Source: Isoetes taiwanensis
Lineage: Eukaryota > Streptophyta > Lycopodiopsida > Isoetales > Isoetaceae
Direction of reading: 5' to 3'
Assembly: GCA_021234155.1 (NCBI GenBank)
Contig: JAJEKV010000045.1
Location: forward strand, 1,823,474 to 1,887,473
Length of the DNA stretch: 64,000 nucleotides
The translations under genes were made by a program, and so were the position numbers. This document shows positions 23,391-33,734 of the stretch, in pieces; positions within the stretch are counted from its first letter, which is position 1; every line of letters starts with the position of its first letter. The notes below the pieces were generated by a model that was given only the letters and a program-made list of their open reading frames with translations, did not search any database and was not told the origin of the DNA.

Positions 23391-24300
23391 GCTGATGGCA
23401 TCTCCAACCACTTGACGTGCCAATTCATAAGTGGGATCATAGGGCTCCCAACCACAAGGGAAGGGAATACTAGCATTTTTGTCATCGTGGGTTTGCTCTC
23501 GAAGATGGCACACTTCACACCTGCTGTACTGTTTGCTAAAAATATTTTCATGATACATGTCATGCCATCCGACCGACACATTCGATACTAAGCTCCACAT
23601 GGGCACGAGATTTCATCCTCAGTAGATGACCGAATGGAAAATTTTAATAGAGTCTTTGAAGATATGTTGAGTACATATGTATGAGATAAACAAGACTAGT
23701 GGAAAGCCTATTTTTATATAACTACATTTGCTTACAATAATGCTAAGCATTCCCATATGGGTACGACTTCCTTTATACTAATATATGGATACCAATGCTT
23801 GTCTTGAGCAGCATGACATGATCTAATATCCAAAGCACAATTGGCACAAGATTTGCTCTAAGATATGGAAAACCTAGCATCAAGAAATCATGAGAATGCA
23901 TATTAAAGCCATAAGCAAGGCAAAAAGTCCTATGCAAATAAGCATCACACAAATCAAATTTTTGAGCAAGATGATGAAGTATGGCTCAAAATTGCAGTTA
24001 AGGAAGGCAAATTTTGATTTGACATGGCAAAGAAGTTGGCATGTCAAAATTGTTATAAAAGTGGGACTTATGACCTAGAGCTTCATCCACACTTAAGAGT
24101 CCATAATGTCTTTCATCTTGTTTAAGCATTATGTTCTTTATGGAGCAAATCTTTTGCAAAATCATCATCTTCTTGAACTCAAAGATGGAGAACTTCCTCT
24201 AGAACCTAAGAAGGTCCTTCAATCAAGGGAAACGGCAGCTAGGAGCAAAGTATACTTGATCAAGTGAAAATTTCGAGCCAAGAAGTAGTCACTTAGGAAA
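23380..24300 (+). pseudogene. Ty3/gypsy integrase relic
   Basis: Plus strand, broken frames. Readable blocks are FISGIIGLPTTREGNTSIFVIVGLLSKMAHFTPA (integrase core start, about 23435-23530), YNNAKHSHMGTTSF (the A-Y-N-x-x-x-H-S-S-x-x-x-S-P-F-like block, about 23730-23780), and ELHPHLRVHNVFHLV (C-terminal chromo-adjacent block, about 24080-24125). The segment around the catalytic glutamate is degraded. It has a different superfamily and orientation from the neighbouring LINE and copia elements, so it is a separate older insertion. Confidence 0.8.
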
Positions 24301-24361
24301 AGGAATAGGATTTGAAGAGGGACTTTCCCTCTTCCCGAATTCCTAGACCATTTCTCTTCTC

Positions 24362-24560
24362 CTTCAATACACTCCCCCTTCTAAAATGCCAAAACCTTTA
24401 CCCCCTTCATTTTCTTATATTTCTTTTCACCATTTTTCTTCCCCTTCAATCCATTCCCCTTCTAAAACACCAAAACCTTTACCCCAAGCATTTTTTTTTT
24501 TTTTTTTTTTTTTAAAGAACGACAGATATTTTCAACATTAAATCATGAAAATAAATACAT
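24362..24560 (-). repeat. short direct repeat and poly(A)-ended LINE stub
   Basis: The phrase 'ccttcaat(a/c)cactcccc(c)ttctaaaa(t/c)(g/a)ccaaaaccttta' occurs at about 24362 and 24447. It is followed by T23 (24491-24513) and then AAAGAACGACAGAT. Read on the minus strand this is ..CTGTCGTTCTTT-poly(A), close to the 3' end of the LINE at 16103 (..TTTCGTCCTTAA-poly(A)). It may be a very short 5'-truncated copy of the same family. Confidence 0.45.
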
Positions 24561-25980
24561 AATTTGAGGTATAGGTTTAAAATTCAGAGGAAAAATAGTC
24601 CCTCTCTGCAAAGCTACATGGGAGCCTCTTCTATAATTGTTCCTTTTGCCTTCAGCGCATTTGGATATGGTCGATGCAGTGGGCAAGTTAAGGGTCATAA
24701 TTATGGTTGGACGTATATTTCACTCAAGAAGGCGTGCAAAAAAAAAAAGAGTTCCAAAGTTCATATTGGTGATTTAGAATCAAAGGTTTAATGATTAAGT
24801 ACTCATTTGCTTAGTTAGAATGTTCTAGCTAATCATGTTTAGATTAAGCAGAATCCGGAGGACACCATCCATCTTCTTTAAGAGGGGATGGCCTAGAACC
24901 TGCATACGTTCACTTCTCGTTGCAAAAGGTGCCCCATGCCATGTGGGACAGTTCTCAAGACATCAAAAGCGCGATATTAGCCGGTGTTGGGAGATATTGG
25001 GGCCCATTATATCCATTAGACACTTGCCTATAAATAGCTCATTTGTCATCTCACCTTTTTGGCTCCTCCTCTCTTGCTCTAGCGCCTTCCTCTTGAACAA
25101 CCATTCTATGGACGTTGCAAAGTGCTTTAAAGTTCTGGACGTATGATCTATATTTTAGTATTATCTTGTTATTCATTGCATATCATAGAAATATACTCTC
25201 TATAGTAAGTAAATCCATGGCCTAAAGGAATAGGATGCATTTGTGTAGTATGTTCCTATACCTAGAGGCCTTAAACCCATTCAGCTCCCAAGTCAAGTCC
25301 ACCTATGAAATTCACGGCCCAACTGGGGGATTTTCATATGCTGAGTAGCATGCAAGTAAGGTCTAACCCAATTTGGCATAGGCGAAGGGAGATTGTGACT
25401 ATACTGCTCTTGCTAGTTGGGGATGTCGAGAAGGGCGTGACAATTAGAGTTCCGCTGATGAGGAGAATAGAGCATAGCTTGACTTTGTCCCTAGGTGGAC
25501 CGTGTCTTCGTGGGGTTCAGTTAGGTATCATTTTGTTGTTCTAGAGAATTTCTAGAATCTATGCTCAGTTGGGGCATTAAGACGGATCGCAGCGTGCCCC
25601 TGGACTATTTCTGGTAGCATTATAGGCTCTGCTACGTGCGATGTGGTCTCCAATTGCCCACGATGCCTGTGGTTGATCCTATCTCATAGGGCTTAGGAGA
25701 GGGGCAGATGGAAGTGGATCCTTAGCCGATTTGCATTATAAGTTCTCTTGTCTTTAGGAAAGGCCCTAAGACATAAAATCCCTCTTTAGATAGTATCTAA
25801 CTTGTAAGCTAGAGCATATCAGTGGGGTACTCGATAAGGTGATCTAACCCTATTCGTTCTGGTCTGAGTGGACGATAAATTTCAATTCAACTCTAGATGT
25901 GCTCTCTTTAGGTATTGCAAAGTTCGGCACGTATCCTTCCCTTCCACATGTCTCACCTCACGTGTATCGACTCGGCGTGT
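24561..25980. other. no gene seen; possible LTR fragment with TATA box
   Basis: Around 25028-25037 the string GCCTATAAATAGC looks like a TATA box. It is preceded by 'ggcccattatatccattagacact' and followed by a pyrimidine-rich leader, an arrangement common in plant LTR promoters. No matching second LTR, primer-binding site or gag was found, so the assignment is weak. Confidence 0.3.
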
Positions 25981-26253
25981 TTCGGTATTCCAGTTGGCAT
26001 TCATGTTAGTATTGGAGTTGCATGGGAGGAAATGATCAAGGGTTTGGAGAACCACCTATTTTAGTGGTCTATTGCAAAGTTGTCTCTTGTTTTGGTGGGA
26101 TTACTGTGGCCAAGTCAATTCTAAGTAGTACCTATGTCTATATAGCTTTCTTATTGCTAGCCCCACAGGTCAAAGTACAAGAACTTATTGCAATAGTCCA
26201 AAATTTCATATGGGATGCAATTGACTAGGGTGGTGGTTAAGGTGGCATGGTCT
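25980..26253 (+). mobile_element. L1-type LINE, RT C-terminal part (left piece)
   Basis: Plus-strand text GGITVAKSILSSTYVYIAFLLLAPQVKVQELIAIVQNFIWDAID matches, residue for residue in most places, the minus-strand LINE at 17556-17840 (HITVAKPVLSSTPVYMASLLLAP). It is therefore the same family in the opposite orientation. It stops at 26253, at the left 13-bp duplication of the LINE inserted here, and continues at 32214. It is 5'-truncated near 25980. Confidence 0.82.
26241..26253. repeat. 13-bp target-site duplication (left) of the inserted LINE
   Basis: GGTGGCATGGTCT at 26241-26253 is repeated exactly at 32214-32226, immediately after a poly(A) tract. Length and position fit target-primed reverse transcription. 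Confidence 0.88.
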
Positions 26254-26314
26254 GAACACAAAGATGAGATGGCTGACAAAATAAGGGTTAAACAGAGCCT
26301 CGGGGCGCTCGTGA

Positions 26315-27952
26315 CGATGGCGCTTAGGGCTGCCGGCGTTTTTCCTTGTAACTTGAGCATCTAAACTCCGTTTTCGATGATCTTTAGTTCTTGAAAGCTT
26401 GTTTCAAGAGCTCTCCATCAACATCAATTTTGTTAGGGTTTGCTATCAGGTTAGAGGCCGGATTTGGGGCTGTTTAATTTCGGCCACTTATAGTAGGGAT
26501 GGGGAAGACAGATATGGTTTCAGCATCCAAGGCAGCGACAAAACGGCGTAACTCTATCACCAATTTGGTGATACCTGATCCCGGATTCTTTCGCAAAAAA
26601 GAGGTAAATAATTGGTTGAAAGTTCTTTGCCTTGGTCCGGGCTACTCTAGTGGTTCTTGAAAAAAAGGAATTTTCCTCCCTTGCAAGGCTAAGAGTAAGG
26701 GAGCGGAAGTTAATGGGAATTTATATCCAACGGTAGAGAGTCGGTCTAATATAGTTCCTCACCTCGGGCAAACAATAGTGCTTGGAAATCATGTGATTCG
26801 GTTACAAAAGTTTCATATCAAAGATTTAGTGGTTGGCTTTGTAAGGATATATCTAGTGCATCTAGAAAGGCAAGGAGTAAGGATGAGTTATCGGCAATCT
26901 TGGACACATTAAAAGCTTGGTGATTCAACTTCAACAACAGTTGCCTCGTGATGACATATTTTACCGGTCACTATCGAGAATGTAGTTGAAGCTTCGGGTA
27001 TTCGTGATTGAGGTGGACCATCAAGCTCATATTAAGTGTGCTGAGAACTTATCTTCCTGTGCAGTTCTTGGGTATTTTACTGGTGGCTATTTAGATTTTT
27101 CACAGTTCCATGTTTGGTTATCTCATCTTCTAATACGCCTTCAACTTCCTCCTTTTCAGTCCATAAAGTTGTTGGCAAAAAATTTTGTTCTCATTATGTT
27201 TGAAAGTAGTGATGCAATGGACTCTTTGGTATCAAGAGGGATTGATCCACTTGGTGGGGAATATATAATGTACCAGTATTACTCTCCTGGCTTTACACCA
27301 GATACATTTCATGCTTTAAAGATGCCTTGCTGGTTTTCGTTACCTAATCTTCCTCCTGATCTAATGGCTCATCAATTTCTAGTTGCAATTGCAACGGGAC
27401 TTGAGGTTCATATCTCACACTCCATCATGAATGGTCCAAGGATTTGTGTTTCTATGCCTGTGGACTCGCCTTTACCAGATTGTATAGTTGTGAAGAGCGG
27501 GCCTTGGTATAAGAAGTTGGATCTAAGCTTTTGAATGGCCCAGAATTAATCCGTTTGTTTCCTGATAAAGAGGCTTTTGCTAGCTTTCGTCGAGGTACTC
27601 GTGGTCTCAGGCATCTGTTCAACATTCTTCTCAAATTCAAGCTCCTATTGTTATTTCTTCATCTATTCAACCTTTGCCAGTTGCTTTGCATTCTTCAGCT
27701 TGGAAGATGCTCTACATACAGTTCCAATAGTGTCGTCCTTAGCACTGTCAGATGCAGCTATAGTTCCTACCACTCTCCTCGTTGTTGCTTCTGCTTCTCA
27801 TGCTTCTGAGGTTGTTATGGCTGATGGTCCTAATTTTTAGTCCGCTAAAGAGTCATGGCAACAGGTCAATTGGAAGAAGGCAGCGAGGAAGAAGTCTTTT
27901 ATGTCATCTCACGAGGCTATCCTGCCTCGTACTATTCAGTGGCATGATAACT
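26315..27952 (+). repeat. tandem duplication unit A of the ORF1 LINE
   Basis: The unit begins CGATGGCGCTTAGGGCTGCC and runs to GGCATGATAACT; the next base starts the same CGATGGCGC again. It aligns with unit B along its length at roughly 85-90 percent by eye. B also contains a short stretch (about 28520-28550) missing from A. Confidence 0.85.
26986..27835 (+). pseudogene. LINE ORF1 (DUF4283-like nucleic-acid-binding protein), copy A
   Basis: A 182-codon frame to 27534 contains the DUF4283-like order of plant LINE ORF1 proteins: FSQFHVWLSHL, LLAKNFVLIMFESSDAMD, a G...P.GGEYIMYQYYSPGF block, TFHALKMPCWFSLPNLPPDL, then NGPRICVSMPVDSPLPD and VVKSGPWYKK. This domain binds RNA in ORF1p. The stop at 27532 arises from a small deletion: copy B reads through the same place as ..LSFLNGPEL. 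The upstream start is uncertain because the track start is not convincing. The C-terminal tail (to about 27952) is frame-shifted. Confidence 0.75.
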
Positions 27953-29603
27953 CGATGGCGCTTAGGGCTGCCAGCATTTTTCCTTGTAACTTGAGCATCT
28001 AAACTCTATTTTTGATGATCTTTAGTTCTTGGAAAGCTTGTTTCAAGAGCTCTCCATCAACATCAATTTTGTTAGGGTTTGCTATTAGGTTAGGGGGTTG
28101 GATTTTTTGTTTGATTTCGCCACTTATAGTAGGGATGGGGAAGAGCGGATATGGTTTCAAAGCATCCAAGGCAGCGACAAAAAGGCGCGTGAGTCTATCA
28201 CCAATTTGGTGATCGTGATCCCCCGATTCTTTGGGCAAAAAGAGGTAAATAATTCATTGAAAGTTCTTTGCCTTGGTCTTTGGCTACTCCGGTGGTTCTT
28301 GAAGAAAAGAATTTTCCTCCCTTGCAAGGCTCGGTAAGGGAGCGAAGTTAATGGGAATTTGTATCCAACGGGTAGAGAGTCCAGTCCTAATATAGTTCCT
28401 CGGCCTTAGGCAAACAATAATGCTTGGAAATCATCCGATTAGGCTACAAAAGTTTCATATCAAAGATTTAGTGATTGGCTTTGTAAGGATATATCTAGTG
28501 CATCTAGAAAGGCAAGGATAGCAGCTCTTTTGTGTATTGTCCGAAGGAAATAAGGATGAGTTGTCGGCAATCTTGGACACATTAAAAGCCCGACAGATTC
28601 AACTTCAACAACGGTTGCCTCCGGATGACATATTTTACCAATGATTTGTCGAGGAATGTAGTTGAAGCTTCGGTATTCCGTGGTTGAGGTGGACCATCAA
28701 GCTCATATTAAGTGTCTTTGAGAACTTATCTTCCTCCGTGGTTCTTGGGTAGTTTCTTGGTGACTATTTAGATTTTTCCGCAGTTCCATGTTTGGTTATC
28801 TCGGCTTCTAATATGCCTTCAACTTCCTCCTTTTTAGTCCATCAAATTGTTGGCAAAAATTTGTTCTCATTATGTTTAAAGTAGTGATCAAAGTGGACTC
28901 TTTGGTATCAAAGAGGATTGATCCACTTGGTGGGGAATATATAATGTATCAATATTACTCTCCCGGCTTTACACGGTCTGGTTCGTTGCTTTAAAGATGC
29001 CTTCACGGTTTTCGTTACCTAATCTTCCTCCGATCTAATGGCTCATCAATTTCTAGTTGCAATTGCAACGGGACTTGAGTTCATATCTCACACTCCATCA
29101 TGAATGGTCCAAGCATTTGTGTTTCTATGCCTATGGACTTCGCCTTAACCAGATTGTATAGTTGTGAAGAGCGGGCCTTGGTATAAGAAGTTAGATCTAA
29201 GCTTTCTGAATGGCCCAGAATTAACCCGTTTGTTTCGATAAAGGAGGCTATTGCTAGCTTTTCGCCGAGGTACTCAAGGCGTCTCGAACATCGGTTCAAC
29301 ATTCTTCTCGAGGTTCAAGCTCCTATTGTTATTTCTTCATCTATTCATAATCAACCTTTTGTCGGTTGTTTGCATTCTTGGCTATGGAAGATGCTCTACA
29401 TACTGATTCAATGGTGTCATCCTTAGTTAACCGGAATCGACTATAGTTCCTACCACTCTCCTCATTGTTGCTTACGCTTCTCATGCTTACGAGGTTGTTA
29501 TGGTGATGGTCCTAATTTTGATCCGCTAAAGAGTCATGGCAGCAGTCAATTGGAAGAAGGCAGCGAGGAAGAAGTTTGTTATGTCATCTCACCCCTTATT
29601 CCT
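27953..29603 (+). repeat. tandem duplication unit B (left part)
   Basis: Repeats unit A from CGATGGCGCTTAGGG to GTCATCTCAC (29592). Its ORF1 is more broken than in A. Many differences from A sit at CTG, CAG or CCG triplets (A 'cttctgcttctcatgcttctgagg', B 'cttacgcttctcatgcttacgagg'). It continues after the insert, at about 31953. Confidence 0.82.
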
Positions 29604-30493
29604 TAATCTACACCGTCGCATTAAAGTTCCTCGTTTGTGGGGTATGCAAGTATAAAATTTGCTATCTTGTATAACAAGATTAGCAAAAATACTATAAGAT
29701 TTCAAGCGGAATACTATATGGTGTTGATTTAAATGCGTGCAAAATACAATTATAGAGGGCTCTCGCTGCCCCTACGTCACCCAGTGTGAATATGCACCCA
29801 AACCAAAGGGGTTTAAAGGGGATTTTAATTCAAATGTGTTGGACCCAATGTTTGTGTTAATTAATGTCAATGGTAGTTATGTGTTGGTTGTTAATGTCAA
29901 TGGTTGTTATGTGTTGGGGATTTAATTTTTATATGTTGGATGTTAATGGTTTGTGTTGCAAAAAAAAATTTTGGCCCCTTGGGGCCTTAGGATCGTCACG
30001 GTGTGACAAAACTTTTAGAATTCAAACCCAGAAAGAAACTAGAATTCATTTGAGGCTTTCATCATTTGTAGCTTTTTGAATTTCATCACAATAAAACAAA
30101 TAGAACATAAGTAAAAGTTACCATAAAGATAGAGCTGATTGAACCCATTATTCTCGAGAAAGTCATAAAGTTTGCAACACCCATACACAAACATTTTTTC
30201 AACTGGAATTTAACGGCAACCTTTGGCCTCCATGGATTCTTTTTGGTGAGAAACCAAAGTGGGAAATTTTACTACGCTTGTTAGTACAAGGATCTAGAAG
30301 CCTTGGAATTTGCTTAATAAGCGCCTCGAAATCTAAAATGCATGGTAATTTTTGCAAGCTTCATTCGAATGAGCCATAAAACAATATCAATAGCGTAATC
30401 GTGTATTAATGTCGTCGAAGACGAGCAAAGAGCGACAGCATTCTTGCTCAAGACGAGCATGCATGCATTGCATGCGTTTTAGGCCGTTCTTCA

Positions 30494-30959
30494 GGTTGGG
30501 CGTTTGCTACTTATTGCGGAGTTCTTCATCGACGTTTCATCGGCGCTTCCTCTTCTCTCAGCAGTACCTTATTCTCTTTGAGCTGTTTCCGGGCGGGGAG
30601 GGGCTTCTTCCTGCCCGGTTTGGCCAATTTGGCGTTGCTTTCATGTCGTCCTTTTGCCCGCCTTTAGCCTTCATCCTGTGACCTTCGGTCCCGATCCTAG
30701 TTTGTTAAGGAAGTCCTTTGGTATTCGGGCGCTTTGTTGGTTTCATGCGTCGCGGTGCAAGAATATGCGTCGGTCGGCGTAGCGACCCGGCATTCTTGTT
30801 CAAAACGAGCATGCATGCTCAACCATCGTCGCATGCATGCATCGCGACATGCGCTTTAGGCCGTTCTTGGGGGTTGGGCGTTTGCTACTTATTGCGGAGT
30901 TCTTCATCGACGTTTCATCGGCGCTTCCTCTTCTCTCAGCAGTACCTTATTCTCTTTGA
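30494..30959. repeat. perfect 88-bp direct repeat, 378 bp apart
   Basis: The string starting GGTTGGGCGTTTGCTACTTA is identical over 88 bp at 30494-30581 and 30872-30959. Related but diverged text (gagcatgcatgc.., aggccgttctt) extends upstream of both copies. The phrase 'gggcgctttgttggtttcatgcg' also occurs twice (about 30727 and 31418). The exact identity contrasts with the decay around it. Confidence 0.85.
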
Positions 30960-31713
30960 ACCCACCCTCCCCCCTTCTTTGTTTATATTTTGTACAAGTT
31001 CTGTTTATCATGTTTTCCCACCCGGTGGGTGATGCTTTTTTTCCACCCACCGGGTGATGCTATTCTCGGTATGTTTCGTTTGTTGTGTTGGTGATGTGCG
31101 GTGCAGGTTGGCGGCGCCATTCGTTTTGACTTCTCCATGCGGGGGTTTTGGGGCGATTCTATGCCTTCACGTTTGTCTAAGCCCCTTCAGGGTCGGCTTA
31201 TCACTAGGGTTTTCCTCGAAAACCGAAGGGTTTTTAATCCGTTGATAAGCTTTCGGCGGGTACATCAGCCACTCATCTATTAGCATTGTATTTTTTTTTG
31301 GGGTCCAAGTGATATAATTGGATTTCCCTTTATTTTTGTGGGTAGTTAGCATGTGTGCGACTATCCTCCACCATTGTAGAAATCTGGCCGAGATGAATGA
31401 GAAGCCTATCTATCTCGGGCGCTTTGTTGGTTTCATGCGAAGTCGCGATTGCAGAATCAGTTGGTAGGATGTGAAAGCCTACCAAACCCAACGAAAAATT
31501 GCTGTTTTAGCATAGATAACTTAACCAAACATATCCATATCATACACTATCAAAAAAAGATTCTGAGAGAGCTTTCCAATGCAATAAAAATCATTTCAAA
31601 CAGGGCTCTGGATCAAAAGTTATGATAAGAAATGTGTTGCCGGTGGGGAAACTGCACTACATGCGCCCTTCAAGACCTTCATGTGCCCATTATACACCAC
31701 ACACACAAAAAGA

Positions 31714-31803
31714 GGGCTTTTGTTGTGAGCCATTGGTTGTTGACCATTATGCATCCTGCGCAAAAAAAGGGCTTTTGTTGTGAGCCATTGGTTGTTGACC
31801 ATT
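31714..31803. repeat. 35-bp direct repeat
   Basis: GGGCTTTTGTTGTGAGCCAT and the following 15 bases occur at 31714-31748 and 31769-31803, separated by 20 bp. Confidence 0.85.
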
Positions 31804-31952
31804 GAAAAAAAAAGGCTAAAATCAATGGCCGAAATGGTGCACTCTAGATAATGCGCATTAGTACATCCATTTGAATACATCATGAAACCATAGGAAAACC
31901 TTAGTGAAAAGCGTACAAAAACACAAAGAAAACCCCCTGTTATTATGCTACA

Positions 31953-32213
31953 TATTCCTGCCTCGTACTATTCAGTAGCATGATAACTTGATATCTGTTG
32001 ATGATCATCTCGATGTTGCAGAACATGTTGATTGTGATGAGGCCATTAAATGCCTCAAGATGGCACAAGGAGTATGATATGTACTGTGTATGGGTGGTTT
32101 TGCTTAGTGGACTATCTCGTCCTCTAGGTTTGAGTCCGTGTGGTCCCGGGTCCCTTGTATGTATCTTGATGTTCCTTGATAATAGATTGTAGAGTCCAAA
32201 AAAAAAAAAAAAG
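31953..32213 (+). mobile_element. LINE unit B, ORF1 tail, 3' UTR and poly(A)
   Basis: Continues unit A's TIQWHDN text and then adds VDDHLDVAEHVDCDEAIKCL before a stop near 32071, so this is the true ORF1 C-terminus. A 3' UTR of about 125 bp follows, then A15. No ORF2 follows. Confidence 0.75.
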
Positions 32214-33691
32214 GGTGGCATGGTCTAATTGCATCCTTTCCAAATGGGCAGGTGGCACAGATAGATGGATTTCTTACTATTGTAAAGGGTCCCATATCAT
32301 TTGGAGGCTTCAAAATAGTGAAGGTGACTCTCCTGGTCTACGCATATTCAAACAATCTCTTAGTCATTGTATCTCTCTAGGCAAAAAGGCAGTCAAACCA
32401 ATTCTATCTTGGGCACTATTTCACCCTCTAAGCCTTTTCAGAATATTTCTCCTTTTCTACCGGGATATCCGGTATGGGATGGCGGCTCATCCATCTTTTT
32501 GGTCGTGTCCTTCCATTCATTCTCTACTAGGGAGATTCCATGGTGGTGGGTGCCGGTGTCGTCAAATCTCTTAGCATCTTTAGTTGTTGCATCATTTTAT
32601 CCTTACACGGAGATGTTTGGGCCCCTAGCAAGTGTGCTCTCTATTCAAGCATGGTATGAAGGTGGTTCCCTCTTTTCTTAAAATTCCTACTCTTCCATTG
32701 GGATGTACAGTGCATTTGTCTCTTATAATGGAGGTTGGCATCATAGAAAGGGTGGCTTGGGGTTTGCAACAAAGATATTAACAAAGACAAGCACAACTCC
32801 ATATATCGGTCCTCTTTTAGCTCCACAGTCTCTCCCCTTTGCCCAAGGGAGTTCAAATTTTGTCCTCTATAAGTTAGGAGGAAGATAAAATGGGAGTTTT
32901 TTTTGGAGTGTTTTCATATGTATTTGGGGTATATATTGCATACGGAGAGGTTCAAATTTGGCTTTAAAAATCCATATACGAGGGCTGTTATTTGCCACCT
33001 TACTTGAATGAGATGGAATATTCCCTTTTATATATAAATGCATTCCAAAGGCCACTACCAAATGGTTGGCCATTCGGATTTCACCGATTCGATTCGGTTC
33101 ATACATGGCATTGGCTTTGGGGTTTATGTGGCTTCACCTGAAGTTTTTGTACTTTGTTATCTAGTTATACATAGGTACTTGCGTGTTAGTGCCTTACAAC
33201 ATCGCTGTGATTTTCGTTGTATCTACAATATAAGCGTGTCTTTTAGGCGATTGAGATGTTTGAGCATTGCCTCTTCGCGTGTCGGAAGTTCAACTAGCAT
33301 GGTCCTATATCAAGATTTATTTGCGATTGCATTGGGATAGCCAATCTTTTGGCATCCTACATAGATGCATGGGCCTGACATTTCATTTATGTTACGGTTG
33401 GCTCTCGATCAATGCAGGAGCATCGTAAACTCCACATTTTCCATGGCATTTATCCATCTAAAAATTTTAATAGCTCGTAAGGCGTTCCTCCGTGAAGTAG
33501 CGAGATGTGAGGGATTGTATTTGAATTCAATATCTTCAAATTAATTCATATTGGTACTACCCTATGGTAGAGTAAGTACATGTGCTTCAGGGCCCATGTT
33601 CGAGGGCACCTTTTGAGTTTACAACTAGATGAGATAAGCACATTATATAAATCTAATTTTGGTAAATAAAGTACTTTTTGTCCCAAAAAAG
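32214..33691 (+). mobile_element. L1-type LINE, 3' half (right piece)
   Basis: Resumes the host LINE directly after the right 13-bp duplication: KVAWSNCILSKWAGGTDRWISYY (compare KAAWSKCIFPKWAGGLGMMDFLL in the LINE at 17307-17489), then KKAVKPILSWALF. A zf-RVT-like part (VLCYLVIHRYLRVSALQHR, about 33130-33240) follows, then a 3' UTR with AATAAAG and a short A run near 33686. Frames are broken throughout. Confidence 0.8.
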
Positions 33692-33734
33692 GGGGTTTGT
33701 TTGTTTAAGTAGTAAAAAGAGAATTATGAGGCAA

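Larger units (their letters stand above)
29604..31952. other. unidentified 2.35-kb insertion in LINE unit B
   Basis: Unit B breaks at about 29597-29603 (TATTCCT) and resumes at 31953-31959 with the same TATTCCT, then GCCTCGTACTATTCAG as in unit A. The 7-bp repeat is a candidate target duplication. The insert has no recognisable retroelement or transposase protein and no obvious terminal inverted repeats. It contains a perfect 88-bp direct repeat (30494-30581, 30872-30959), short palindromes near 31020-31060, and a 35-bp direct repeat (31714-31748, 31769-31803). It may be a composite of several older insertions. Confidence 0.5.
26254..32213 (+). mobile_element. non-autonomous LINE with ORF1 only, duplicated, inserted in a LINE
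   Basis: The element starts at 26254 right after the left target duplication and ends with A15 (32198-32212) just before the right one. Its protein content is only ORF1 (DUF4283-type). After the ORF1 stop near 32071 there is only a short 3' UTR, with no endonuclease or RT. It carries two copies of the 5' UTR plus ORF1 unit in tandem (26315-27952 and 27953 onward), and the second copy is interrupted by a 2.35-kb insert (29604-31952). It would have needed another LINE's enzymes to move, like mammalian HAL1 elements; that comparison is inference. The tandem duplication may predate or follow insertion. Confidence 0.75.

Noticed and set aside
30409-31032. Two similar open frames as a duplicated small gene
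   Set aside because: The similarity comes from the 88-bp direct repeat. No start context, domain or splice signals, and the region lies inside a repeat insertion.
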